A stretch of DNA of 64,000 nt from Hymenobacter montanus (lineage in GTDB: Bacteria; Bacteroidota; Bacteroidia; Cytophagales; Hymenobacteraceae): positions 88,291-152,290 of the forward strand of contig NZ_JACXAD010000012.1 of assembly GCF_014699115.1 (NCBI RefSeq). The letters run 5' to 3'. A program made the translations under genes and the position numbers. Positions 51,965-60,628 of this stretch are shown here, in pieces. A model generated the notes under the pieces. The model was not told the DNA's origin. It did no database searches and worked only from the letters and a program-made list of their open reading frames with translations. Numbering within the stretch: the first letter of the stretch is position 1; every line of letters starts with the position of its first letter.

Positions 51965-54184
51965 CTAGAAAGCCAGCGTGTAGCGGGCCGATAGGTTGCG
52001 CCCGGGCAGGTTGTAGCCGCGCTTCTCGTAGTAGTTTTCATCAGTCAGGTTGTTCACCAGTACCGCAAGGGTGTGCTTGTTGGCGAAGGTGTAACCGGCT
52101 GAGAAATCCAGGGTCATGTAGCGGGGGTATTTGATTTGGGGCGCTTTGAGGTCGGTGAAATCGGTGTCGTTGCGCGAGCCCACGTAGCGGCCGCTCAGGC
52201 GGGCGCGCAGGCCGTGCTGATTGTCGAAGGCCACGCCGTAATTGCCGCTCAGCTTAGCTACGTTGAAGATGGCGCGCTTGGTCTGCGAGCCGTCGGGGTT
52301 GTTGGCTACGTCTTCGGCCTGGAAAAGGCCGGTGCCGCCGGCAAACACCCGGAGCGAATAGCGGTTTTCGGCCAGCGCGCCGAAATCATAGCCGGCTTCG
52401 GCCTCCAGGCCCTGAATGCGGCTGTCGTTGGCGTTAACATAGGTGGTGCGCGCGGCCACGACGTAGCCTTCGGGGGTGGTTTCGCCCACGGGGTTGGTGG
52501 TGCGGGTAGTGATGCGGTCCTTTACCCTGGTCGCGAAGTAGGTAAGGTCGGCTGAGAAGCCGGTGCTAGCCCGCTCGAAGCGCAGGCCAGCATCCCAGGT
52601 CACGCTGCTTTCGTTGCGCAGGTCCGGGTTGCCGCGGATGATGGATACCTTATTGGCGCTCGTGGGCGTCGTCTGCGAGTAGCCGGCCACGTTGTAAGCG
52701 TCGGGCGTCACGTAGGCGCGGCCGATGGTGGCGTGCAGGCGCAGGCCCGCCGCTAGCTCCACCTGGGCGCCCAGGCTGGGGCTGAAGAACGGATTGGTCT
52801 TTTTACCCGGGGTGAAGGTGGTCAGCAAATCGGTCGGCTTGCCCTTGTACGTGATAAAATCGTAGCGGGCGCCGGGCGTGACAATCAGCCGGTCCTGCAG
52901 CAGGCTCAGCTGGCCCTGGGCGTAAAGGCCGGTGGTATTCAGCTCGTAGTTGGGGCTGAATGGCGCGATGTCGGCCCCGGTTGGGTCGAAGCTCCGCGAG
53001 TTGCTGGTCGCTGCGTTGTAGTCGACACCCACGCTGAGGTGTTGGGTGCCGAGCTGGATAACATCTTTAGCCTGAATACCTTTCCACTGGTATTGGCTTT
53101 GGAACGAGCGGTACGGCGCAATGCGCGTGTTGCCGCTGAAGAGATTGTTATTGTCGTTGATTTCTTGCGCCGTGTAGCCCCGCACCAACAGTTGGTGCTG
53201 CGCGTAGTCGCCGCTGACGCTCAGGTCGAGGTTCTGGCGCTCCAGATCTTTGCTGCTGTAGCCTAGGTCGCCGTAGCTGATATCGTTGGGAGCCTGCACG
53301 TTGCGGGCCACGAACCGTTCGCCGCGCACGTCCACGCGCCAGCGCTGGCTTAGCTGGTAGCCCAGGCGCAGGGCCCCCGAGTAGTGGTTAAGCTTGCTGA
53401 AGGTGCGTGTCTGGCCGTCGGCCCGGCTGTCGTCAGTGTCCTGGGTGGAGCCGTCGGCGTAGGTTTTGGTGGCGCTGCCACCCCCGAGCCAGCGGCGGAA
53501 GACGCCCCCCCCGCCCAGCCGGTAGTCGGTCGCCCGGTCGGACTGCGCGAACGACAAGTCAAAGTCCAGGGCGCGGGTGATGTTGCCGCCCGTGGTGCCG
53601 CTCAGCTTAATCGTCTGGTAGCTGCCGTACTCGGCCGCCAACGACGAGCGCACGGCCCCGCGCGACTTGCGCGTCAGCACGTTCACCACGCCGCCCATGG
53701 CCTGCGAGCCGTAGAGGGCCGAGGCGGGGCCTTTCAGCACTTCTACCTGCTCCGCACTGCCCAGGTCGAGGGTGGCCAGGTTGCTGGTGCCGGCTGGGCG
53801 GCCATCCACCAGCAGCAGGGTCCGCTGGTTGAGGCTGCCGGTTTGGGGGCGAAAGCCCCGGATGCCCACCCCGGCCAGCAAGCTGGGGTACTGCACAACG
53901 TCAACCGAGGCGTTTTTCTTGAGCACGTCGGTGAACTCCTGGCTCGGAGTCTGCTCCATCTCCCGGCGGCTGATAACCTGGATTTGCTGGGGCACCTTAT
54001 CGCGCGTGGTGGCCGAGCGGGTGGCCGTTACCACCACCTCGCGCAGGTGCTGGCGCCTGAGGGTGTCGGCCAGCTCCTGAGCGTGGGCCCCGCGCCCGGC
54101 GCCGGCCAGCAGCACCGGCCCCAGGATGAGCCCCCACTTGGGGTGGTGAACCTTCGCGTATCGGCGTAAAGAACGTTTCATCAT
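51965..54184 (-). CDS. TonB-dependent cobalamin/corrinoid receptor (BtuB-like)
   Basis: 739 residues. Signal peptide at about 1-36, plug domain from REVVVTATRSATTRDKVP through LLVDGRPAGTSNLATLD and VEVLKGPASALYGSQAMGG, then a 22-strand-type barrel ending in the terminal phenylalanine (LSARYTLAF). No N-terminal carboxypeptidase-like domain. Position between the BtuFCD-like transporter genes and cobU, under one riboswitch, makes corrinoid uptake the likely role. The ligand is inferred from context, not residues. Confidence 0.88.
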   Translation of the reverse strand: MMKRSLRRYAKVHHPKWGLILGPVLLAGAGRGAHAQELADTLRRQHLREVVVTATRSATTRDKVPQQIQVISRREMEQTPSQEFTDVLKKNASVDVVQYPSLLAGVGIRGFRPQTGSLNQRTLLLVDGRPAGTSNLATLDLGSAEQVEVLKGPASALYGSQAMGGVVNVLTRKSRGAVRSSLAAEYGSYQTIKLSGTTGGNITRALDFDLSFAQSDRATDYRLGGGGVFRRWLGGGSATKTYADGSTQDTDDSRADGQTRTFSKLNHYSGALRLGYQLSQRWRVDVRGERFVARNVQAPNDISYGDLGYSSKDLERQNLDLSVSGDYAQHQLLVRGYTAQEINDNNNLFSGNTRIAPYRSFQSQYQWKGIQAKDVIQLGTQHLSVGVDYNAATSNSRSFDPTGADIAPFSPNYELNTTGLYAQGQLSLLQDRLIVTPGARYDFITYKGKPTDLLTTFTPGKKTNPFFSPSLGAQVELAAGLRLHATIGRAYVTPDAYNVAGYSQTTPTSANKVSIIRGNPDLRNESSVTWDAGLRFERASTGFSADLTYFATRVKDRITTRTTNPVGETTPEGYVVAARTTYVNANDSRIQGLEAEAGYDFGALAENRYSLRVFAGGTGLFQAEDVANNPDGSQTKRAIFNVAKLSGNYGVAFDNQHGLRARLSGRYVGSRNDTDFTDLKAPQIKYPRYMTLDFSAGYTFANKHTLAVLVNNLTDENYYEKRGYNLPGRNLSARYTLAF

Positions 54185-54242
54185 TAAGTTGTGCGGGAGT
54201 TGGGTGAGAAAAGGAGGTTTGAAAAGTTTAGTGATTGGCGGG

Positions 54243-55274
54243 TTAGCTCGGCAATTGGTTTTTGATGATAAGTCGGAGCGCCCGGAGCAGATCCTCCACC
54301 GTGGCGTGCTGCTCAGCGGGGCCGCCGGGGGCCTGGCTGGTCCACTGCCCGCCGGCCGGGGCCACGGTCACGCGCAGGGCAGCGGGGCTGGTCGTTGGCA
54401 CTAAGCCCTCGCGCTCCAGGGCCCGCCGCGTCCAGAAGGCCGGGGCCCCGTCGCCCACCAGTTGCACGGTGGGGCCCGTGGGCGCGTGCAGGGCGAAGGT
54501 GCCGGTGGCCGGGTCGAAGGCCAGCCCCTCCCGGGCGAAGGCCGCCGCAAAGGCCCCGCTCAGCACCAGGTCTTCGGGGGTGCCGGTGCGCAGTTGCCCA
54601 TTGGCGGGCAGCAGCCAGACCCGGTCGGCGGCTTGCAGGGCCAGGTCCAGCTCGTGGGTCGAAAGCAGGATGGCCTTGCCGGTTTGTCGGGCTAGGCCGT
54701 GCAGCAGGCGCATGAGGGCCACGCGGTTGGGCAGGTCGAGGTGGGCGGTGGGCTCGTCGAGCAGCACGATGGGCGTGTCCTGGGCAATGGCGCGGGCGAG
54801 CAGCACCTTTTGCCGCTCGCCGTCGCTCAGCTCGCCCACCGGGCGCTGGGCGAAGCCGCTGGTATTGGTGGCGGCCAGGGCGGCCTGCACCCGGGCCTCA
54901 TCGTGAGCCGAGAGGCGGCCCAGCCAGTTGGTGTGGGGGTGGCGGCCCAGGCTCACCAGCTCGCGCACGGTGAGCGTGCCAACCTCTACCCGGTCGGTTA
55001 GGACGATGCTCAGCTGGCGGGCCCGCGCGGCGGCGCTCAGGCTGGCCAGGGCTCCGCCGCCGAGATCGAGCCGGCCACCCAGGGGCGCCTGCAAGCCGGC
55101 CAGCGTGCGCAGCAGCGTCGATTTGCCGGCGCCGTTGGGGCCCAGCAGGCACACCAGCTCGCCGGGCCACAGAGCCACGCGCAGGGGCTGGGCCACCGGC
55201 CGGGGCGCTTTTTTAGCGAGGAAGTAGCCCACCGTCAGGTCGTCGGCGGTCAGCAGCGGCGCGGAGGTTGGCAT
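54243..55274 (-). CDS. ABC transporter ATPase (BtuD-like) with C-terminal extension
   Basis: 343 residues. Walker A LLGPNGAGKSTLLRTL (about 38-53), signature LSDGERQKVLLARAI, Walker B PIVLLDEPTAHLD and the switch histidine in LLSTHELDL. The ATPase domain ends near residue 250; the last 85 or so residues (from FDPATGTFALHAPTG) are extra and form a mixed alpha/beta segment, perhaps a regulatory domain. It lies 6 nt after the permease gene. FepC-like iron transport is the alternative, but the riboswitch and cob genes point to corrinoids. Confidence 0.9.
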   Translation of the reverse strand: MPTSAPLLTADDLTVGYFLAKKAPRPVAQPLRVALWPGELVCLLGPNGAGKSTLLRTLAGLQAPLGGRLDLGGGALASLSAAARARQLSIVLTDRVEVGTLTVRELVSLGRHPHTNWLGRLSAHDEARVQAALAATNTSGFAQRPVGELSDGERQKVLLARAIAQDTPIVLLDEPTAHLDLPNRVALMRLLHGLARQTGKAILLSTHELDLALQAADRVWLLPANGQLRTGTPEDLVLSGAFAAAFAREGLAFDPATGTFALHAPTGPTVQLVGDGAPAFWTRRALEREGLVPTTSPAALRVTVAPAGGQWTSQAPGGPAEQHATVEDLLRALRLIIKNQLPS

Positions 55275-55280
55275 CGGGCT

Positions 55281-56372
55281 TCAGGAAAACAAAGAGCGAA
55301 CGTTCGGGCGGCGCAGCACCACCCACAGCACCACCGGCGCCCCGAGCAGCGACGTCACCACGCTCAGCGGCAGCGGGGTTTGACTACCGGGCAGCTGGGC
55401 TAGGCAGTCGCAGCCCAGGGTGAGGGCGGCTCCCACCAGGCAGGTGCCGGGCAGCAGCAGGCGGTGGTCGGTGGTGCGCAGCAGGCCCCGCGTGAGGTGC
55501 GGCACAGCAATGCCCACGAAGCCGATGGGCCCGCAAAAGGCCGTAATAGCCCCCGCCAGCAGGCTGGTGCTGCCAATGATGAGCGTGCGCGACCGGCCCA
55601 CCGCCAGCCCCATGCTCCGGGCGTAGTTCTCGCCCAGCAGCAGCGCATTCAACGGCTTGGCCGAGGCAAAAGCTACTAGCAGGCCCCCGCCCACCACCGT
55701 GGCCAGCACCGCCAGGTGGCTACCTCCGACGCCGCCCACCGAGCCGAAGGTCCAGAGCAGGTACTCCTGAATTTGCTCCGGAGCGCTGAAGTACTGCCAC
55801 AGGCTGACCACGGCGCCCGTGATGCTGGCAATCATCAGGCCCACGATGAGCAGCACCACGTTGTCGCGCACCCGGGCCGAGAGGGCCAGCACCAGGGCCA
55901 TGACCAAGGCCGCGCCGGCGGTCGCGGCCAGCACCAGTCCCCAACTGCCGCCCACCCCCAGTGCCCGGATGGCCCAGCCGCCCACCGCGTTGCCGCTGGC
56001 CAGCATCACCACGGCCACGCCCAGCCCCGCGCCCGCCGTCAGGCCCAGCGCCGAGGGGCCCACCAGGGGGTTGCGAAACAGCGTTTGCATCTGCAAGCCG
56101 CTCACGGCTAGTCCACTGCCTACGGTCAGCGCCGTCAGGGCCTTAGGCAGGCGAATCTGCCGGACGATGAAGGCCCAGGCCGGCGAATCGGCGACCTCGC
56201 CCCCGAGAATGCTGACCACTGCCCGCAGCGGAATGCGCACCGGGCCCAGGGCAATATCGAGCACAAAAACAACCGCCACCAGCCCCACCAGGGCCAGCAG
56301 CCAAGCGCGGCGCGGCCGGCCGGCCGCAAGGTCCGGCCCGGGGGACGGCATCACAAGCAGGGGCGTACTCAT
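55281..56372 (-). CDS. FecCD-family permease (BtuC-like)
   Basis: 363 residues with about ten membrane helices. Family blocks: LPKALTALTVGSGLAVSGLQMQTLFRNPLVGPSALGLTAGAGLG (about 74-117) and the coupling region LLGENYARSMGL, then ITAFCGPIGFVGIAVPHLTR (which contacts the ATPase). The start overlaps the substrate-binding protein stop by 4 nt. Paired with the ATPase and binding protein under the cobalamin riboswitch. Confidence 0.92.
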   Translation of the reverse strand: MSTPLLVMPSPGPDLAAGRPRRAWLLALVGLVAVVFVLDIALGPVRIPLRAVVSILGGEVADSPAWAFIVRQIRLPKALTALTVGSGLAVSGLQMQTLFRNPLVGPSALGLTAGAGLGVAVVMLASGNAVGGWAIRALGVGGSWGLVLAATAGAALVMALVLALSARVRDNVVLLIVGLMIASITGAVVSLWQYFSAPEQIQEYLLWTFGSVGGVGGSHLAVLATVVGGGLLVAFASAKPLNALLLGENYARSMGLAVGRSRTLIIGSTSLLAGAITAFCGPIGFVGIAVPHLTRGLLRTTDHRLLLPGTCLVGAALTLGCDCLAQLPGSQTPLPLSVVTSLLGAPVVLWVVLRRPNVRSLFS

Positions 56373-57583
56373 TTTAACTGCTGGTAATAGTACAGCTGCC
56401 AGGTGGGCAGCAGCTCGGGGTGCAAAATCTTAAGCATGTCGGCCAGCACCAGGTCGGGCCGCACTGCCCCCGACTCCCAGTAGTCGTTGGAGCCCTGGGC
56501 GTTGGTTCGGCGGTTGTTGTTGTACACCCGGCCGCTTTTGAGCGGGGCGAAGGCGGCGTAGCGGCCATCCTGGGCCAAAATTTCGGCCCGGGTGCGGGCC
56601 GCGCCGGTTTGCAGCCAGCAGTCGGCAGTAAGAGCCACCGGGGCTACCGTTTCGAACGACAGCGCCAAGCTGCCGTTCGGCGCCTTGGTCTGGTCCCAGG
56701 CGTAGGTGGCGCCCGCGTCGCGCAGGAACTGGGCCAGGTAGCTGTCGGCATCGGGCACGTACCACACGTCTTTGAACGGCAGGCCCACCACCACCCGCGG
56801 CCGCTTGGTGGCCCGGCGGCCCAGGGCGGCCAAGCGTTGGTAGTCGCGTACCACCTGGTCGAACTTTCGGTTAACCAGGTCCTCCTTATCCAGCAGCGCG
56901 GCCATGACTTTCACCCATTCGGCGCGGGCCAGGGGCGTGGTTTCCACCCATTCCGAGTTAATCATCACCGGCACGCCCGCGGCGGCCAGGGTTTGGAACC
57001 GGTCGAGGTTTTCGCCGGGCCAACCGGTGCTCATCACCAGGTCGGGGTGCCGGGCGATGAGGAACTCGTTGTTGAGCTCCTTGCCCTCGCCGACCTCGAA
57101 AACCTTGCCTTCGGCGATGCGCTGCCGCACCCGCGGGGCCGAGGCGTATTTGAGGCTGCCGAGGCCCACCAGCAAATCGGCCGCCCCGAGGAAGTCAGCC
57201 AAGGCCACGTGCATCGACGAGAGCCCCACCAGGCTGCGAATGGGGGTTTGAATCACGATGGCCCCGGGGTAGCCCACTGGCCGGGCCGTGCCGCGCGGCA
57301 CCAACAGGTAGGAGGTGGCCCGGGCTTTGGCCTCGAACGGGCTGCGGATGGTGACCACCTTGCAGTTGCCCGCGTAGGTAATCGTGAAGCCCTGGGCAAA
57401 GCTAACCGTGGTGCGGCCCTGGGGGGCCGGCGTCGCTTTCGGGGCCGGGGCCTTGGGCAACGCGGCCTGGCCCACGCTGGGCCCGGCGCCCGCCAGGAGC
57501 CAGGCCGCGAGCCCGCAGGCGCGAACGGCCAGAAAAAACAGAGGGGTACCCCCGGCACGGCCGGGGGGCGAAGGGTGGGGCAT
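56369..57583 (-). CDS. Periplasmic corrinoid-binding protein (BtuF-like)
   Basis: About 404 residues. Signal segment near 15-38 (LFFLAVRACGLAAWLLAGAG). The helical-backbone binding-protein fold is visible in LVGLGSLKYASAPRVRQRIAEGK, HPDLVMSTGWP, AAAGVPVMINSEWVETTPLARAEW and the closing LKSGRVYNNNRRTNAQGSNDYWESG. The start MPHPSPPGRAG was chosen because earlier codons would lie inside the cobalamin riboswitch. It is the first gene behind the riboswitch. Confidence 0.88.
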   Translation of the reverse strand: MPHPSPPGRAGGTPLFFLAVRACGLAAWLLAGAGPSVGQAALPKAPAPKATPAPQGRTTVSFAQGFTITYAGNCKVVTIRSPFEAKARATSYLLVPRGTARPVGYPGAIVIQTPIRSLVGLSSMHVALADFLGAADLLVGLGSLKYASAPRVRQRIAEGKVFEVGEGKELNNEFLIARHPDLVMSTGWPGENLDRFQTLAAAGVPVMINSEWVETTPLARAEWVKVMAALLDKEDLVNRKFDQVVRDYQRLAALGRRATKRPRVVVGLPFKDVWYVPDADSYLAQFLRDAGATYAWDQTKAPNGSLALSFETVAPVALTADCWLQTGAARTRAEILAQDGRYAAFAPLKSGRVYNNNRRTNAQGSNDYWESGAVRPDLVLADMLKILHPELLPTWQLYYYQQLK

Positions 57584-57624
57584 GGTACAACGAGCTTTTC
57601 TGCCGAAAGCTGTGACTGAATGAA

Positions 57625-57815
57625 GCAAGTGGCAGGTCTTCTGACTTCCCCCACCAGCCGATGGCCTTCCCATTCCCGCAGGAACAGTGGCGCCAAGTAT
57701 CGGCTGGCTTTTAGCGGGGGTTACAGCAGCGGAGACTGTCCCGGAGTTACACCGGATTCCCTTTTAAAGTCGCCCCGCACCGCGGAAACGACTGCCAATC
57801 GCAGTGGCAAAGGTA
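57625..57815 (-). promoter_or_regulatory. Cobalamin riboswitch
   Basis: On the minus strand in order: TTTGCCACTG at the 5' end, AAAAGGGAATCCGGTG (the conserved GGAAnCCGGTG element), a CCCGCTGCTGTAACC-like block, GGCGCCACTG, GGGAATGGGAAGGCC and finally GTCAGAAGACCTGCCAC. This is the set and order of the B12 element. It ends about 40 nt before the btuF-like ATG. A TACCTTTG box at 57808-57815 could be the promoter -7 element. It should repress the uptake and assembly operon when adenosylcobalamin is plentiful. Confidence 0.95.
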
Positions 57816-57855
57816 GGCAGAAATGCTAGTTGCCGGCGCTTGCTGCCCCAAGGGG

Positions 57856-58389
57856 CTACAGGGCCAGGGTGGAGCGCACAAAATCAACCCGCGCCGCTAC
57901 CGTGGTTTTGGGCAAGTCGAGCACCGTGCTGCCCAGCCGCTGGTAAGTATGCCGCAGGGCCTGGTACAGCGCCTCGGCCTCCGCGAAGGTCTGCCAGCGC
58001 TCGGCGTCATTCACGTAGATTTCGGCCCAGGGTGGGGCCAGCAACACCGGGTTCTGGTAGGGGTGCGCGGCTGCAACGGCCAGGTAGGCCGGTGGTACGG
58101 GCAGGCCCGCCACTTCCAGGTAGGCAATGATGTCGGGAATGCCCCGGTCGAAAAACGTGACGCCGCCGCGCCGGCGGGCGGCCTCGTGCTGGGCCACCAT
58201 GCGGGCCAGGGCCAGTTCGGCGAAGCCCGCCAGGTTCTGCCACGGCACCAGGCCGCTGCCCTGGGCCACCTGCTCCTGAATCAGTTGGCGCGCCACCTCC
58301 CCGGCCCCCGCGAACCCGGCCCGGCACAGGGCCGCCAACAGCGTCGTTTTGCCGGCTCCGGGGCCGCCCGAAATCACGTACAGCGCCAT
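57856..58389 (-). CDS. AAA/P-loop ATPase in the cobalamin cluster
   Basis: 177 residues. P-loop ISGGPGAGKTTLLAAL (about 6-21), VTFFDRGIPDIIAYL (Walker-B-like Asp), and an adenylate-kinase-like lid region rich in Glu. The fold is that of AAA_28 or small NTP kinases of the cytidylate/shikimate kind. No specific step of cobalamin synthesis needs it; it may be a kinase of a related metabolite or merely a neighbour. It ends 41 nt before the riboswitch and follows cbiB after 250 nt of AT-rich spacer. Confidence 0.8.
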   Translation of the reverse strand: MALYVISGGPGAGKTTLLAALCRAGFAGAGEVARQLIQEQVAQGSGLVPWQNLAGFAELALARMVAQHEAARRRGGVTFFDRGIPDIIAYLEVAGLPVPPAYLAVAAAHPYQNPVLLAPPWAEIYVNDAERWQTFAEAEALYQALRHTYQRLGSTVLDLPKTTVAARVDFVRSTLAL

Positions 58390-58395
58390 TTTTTA

Positions 58396-58451
58396 GGAAT
58401 TAAAAATTAAAAATGAAGAATTAAAAAATTGACCAGCATATTTTTAATTCC
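58396..58451. repeat. AT-rich word repeat
   Basis: GGAATTAAAAATT and AATTAAAAAATTG words with an inverted partner TTTTTAATTCC at 58441-58451. It lies directly upstream of the AAA ATPase ATG, in an otherwise GC-rich cluster. Confidence 0.6.
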
Positions 58452-58642
58452 TTCCTCCGATACGAGAACTGAAGACGTAGCGTAAACTTGCTGGGGTGCG
58501 ATGAGGTCCGGTCGCTGCATCCCTGCACAAACCCCAAAGTTTAGGCGCTGCTTGGGCCATGACCGTGCCGCTCGTTTGTAAACTCAATGGCGGTTAGCCA
58601 CCGCACGCTCGCAAAACCCCTAAGTGGCTGCACCGGAGCGGC

Positions 58643-59602
58643 TTAGGTGCGGCTGAGCCGCCGGCGCTCGCGCCACCAGCCCAGCCCCAGAATGCCGGCC
58701 ACCACCACGGCGCAGACGGCATGGTTGAGGCGGGCCACGCGGTTGATTTCGGTGGCCGCTATCGGCCGCGGGTTATTGCCGATATAGGGCTTGGTCACGA
58801 GCTGCCCGTGGTAGTAGTTAGGGCCGCCGAAGCGGCAGTTGAGCACGCCGGCGAGGGCGGCTTCGGGGTAGCCGGCATTGGGACTCTTATGCTGGTTCCC
58901 GTATTGGCAAATGAAGCGAAAGCTGCGCCCACTGCCGCCCAGGCCCGCCAGTAAGCCTGCGGTGAGGCGGGCCGGTACGAAGTTGGCCACATCGTCGAGG
59001 CGGGCCGCAAACTTGCCAAACTGCTCGTAGCGCGCGTTGCGGTAGCCGACCATCGAGTCGAGGGTGTTCACCATTTTGTAGGCCATCAGGCCCGGCCCGC
59101 CCCCCAGCGCGTAGTACAGCAGGGGCGCTACCACACCATCGCTGAGATTTTCGGCCAGGCTTTCGAGCACGGCCGTACGGATTTGCGGGGCGTCGAGCCG
59201 GGCCGTGTCGCGGCCCACGATGCGGGCCAGCTGCCGGCGCCCGGCTTCCAGGCCCTCGCGTTCGAGCACGTCGAAGACGGCCCGGCCCTCGCGCACCAGC
59301 CCGGTATTGGCCAGGCCGTAGAATACCCACGCGCTGCGGACGGCCCCCGCTACTACCGGTGGGAGTAGCCGCAATGTCCTATCCAGTAGCGCAAAAGCTG
59401 CAAAGGTGCTGCCAACCAGCCCGCCGGCCAGCAGGGCGCCTTTGGCGAAACGGTGGGGGCCGTGGTTCAGGCGGCGCTCGCCCGCGGCAATAAGGGCCCC
59501 GTAGGCGCGCACGGGGTGGGGCCAGCCCTCGGGGTCGGCCAGCCACAAGTCGAGAGCGTAGCCGATGGCGAGCGGGGCGGCTAAGCGAGCGAAGTAGTCC
59601 AT
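58643..59602 (-). CDS. cbiB: Adenosylcobinamide-phosphate synthase (CbiB/CobD)
   Basis: 319-residue membrane enzyme that attaches the aminopropanol arm to cobyric acid. Family blocks: the N-terminal YALDLWLADPEGWPHPVRAYG, then VLESLAENLSDGVVAPLLYY (about 157-176), NTLDSMVGYRNARYEQFGK and the C-terminal QYGNQHKSPNAGYPEAALAG. Start overlaps the aminotransferase stop by 22 nt. Confidence 0.95.
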   Translation of the reverse strand: MDYFARLAAPLAIGYALDLWLADPEGWPHPVRAYGALIAAGERRLNHGPHRFAKGALLAGGLVGSTFAAFALLDRTLRLLPPVVAGAVRSAWVFYGLANTGLVREGRAVFDVLEREGLEAGRRQLARIVGRDTARLDAPQIRTAVLESLAENLSDGVVAPLLYYALGGGPGLMAYKMVNTLDSMVGYRNARYEQFGKFAARLDDVANFVPARLTAGLLAGLGGSGRSFRFICQYGNQHKSPNAGYPEAALAGVLNCRFGGPNYYHGQLVTKPYIGNNPRPIAATEINRVARLNHAVCAVVVAGILGLGWWRERRRLSRT

Positions 59603-60609
59603 TCAGCCAAGGCGTTTGTCAACAAGGAATTATCGGCTGCACTGCGGGTGCCGATGCGAAAGTGAGCCGGGGTAAGGCCCCGGAAATTGGCGGCGTCCCG
59701 AATCAGCAGCCCGTGCCGGTCCAGCAGCCAGCGCTTTAGTGCGGCGGCCGTACCGCGCCGCGTAGCCCCCAGGAAATAATGCGTACGGCTGGGCCAGCTG
59801 TCGAGGCCGGGGTTTTCGGCCAGCTGCGCGACCAAACTCGCTTTATCGGCCAGCAGCTGGGCCAGGGGAAGTTGCACGGCGGCGTAGTTGGCGAAGATAA
59901 AGTGGCCCGCCGCGGCTGCCAGCGTGTTCACGGCCCACGGGGCCTTCTGGTGGGTAAGCCGGGCAATGAGCGCGGCCGGCCCCACCGCGTAGCCCAGCCG
60001 CAGGCCCGGAATGGCGTAGGCCTTAGTCAGCGAACGCATAACCAGCAGGTTATCGAACTGGGCCAGCAGGGGAATGGCGGTTTGGGCGTGGGTGGTGAAC
60101 TCAATAAAGGCCTCGTCGAGCACGAACACCGTGCCCGGGTTATTAGCCAGCAGGGCGGGCAGCACGCCGGGTTCGAGCACGCTCCCGGTAGGGTTGTTGG
60201 GGTTGCAAACGAAGGCCAGCTCACTATTCAACACCGTGTCGGGCCGCAGCTCATCCCAGGCCCGGAACCGCAGCTCGTGGCGGTGCAGCCGGCAGGCGTC
60301 TTCGTACTCGGCAAAGCTGGGCGTGAGCACGGTGCTGCGCCGCCCGGCCCAGGCCTGGGCCACCAGGTAGAGGCTCTCGGTGGTGCCGCTGCCAACGAGC
60401 ACCTGCACGGGGGCTACGCCGTGGTGGGCCGCCACACGGGCGGCCAGGCTTTCGGCCAGCACTTCGGGGTAGCGGTTCACCGTGGGCCACTGCTCGAAAA
60501 CGTACGCTCTCAGGCCCGCCGGCTCGCCGCCGTGCCAAACGTTGGTACTGAAATCGGCGACGATAGGTCGGGAGTGGCGGTAGCCGTCGTCGCCGTGTCC
60601 GTGTAGCAT
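59581..60609 (-). CDS. PLP aminotransferase, CobD-type threonine-phosphate decarboxylase
   Basis: 342 residues of fold type I. Motifs: VGSGTTESLYLVAQAW, FVCNPNNPTGSVLEPG, FVLDEAFIEF and the Schiff-base lysine in MRSLTKAYAIPGLRLGYAVG. The N-terminus HGGEPAG is like CobD, while the body also resembles histidinol-phosphate aminotransferase. Position between cobQ and cbiB makes L-threonine-phosphate decarboxylase (source of the aminopropanol arm) the best call. Start at MLHGHGDDGYR, since codons further upstream overlap cobQ. Confidence 0.88.
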   Translation of the reverse strand: MLHGHGDDGYRHSRPIVADFSTNVWHGGEPAGLRAYVFEQWPTVNRYPEVLAESLAARVAAHHGVAPVQVLVGSGTTESLYLVAQAWAGRRSTVLTPSFAEYEDACRLHRHELRFRAWDELRPDTVLNSELAFVCNPNNPTGSVLEPGVLPALLANNPGTVFVLDEAFIEFTTHAQTAIPLLAQFDNLLVMRSLTKAYAIPGLRLGYAVGPAALIARLTHQKAPWAVNTLAAAAGHFIFANYAAVQLPLAQLLADKASLVAQLAENPGLDSWPSRTHYFLGATRRGTAAALKRWLLDRHGLLIRDAANFRGLTPAHFRIGTRSAADNSLLTNALAEWTTSLA

Positions 60610-60628
60610 GGGAGAGGGGAGGGGTGAA

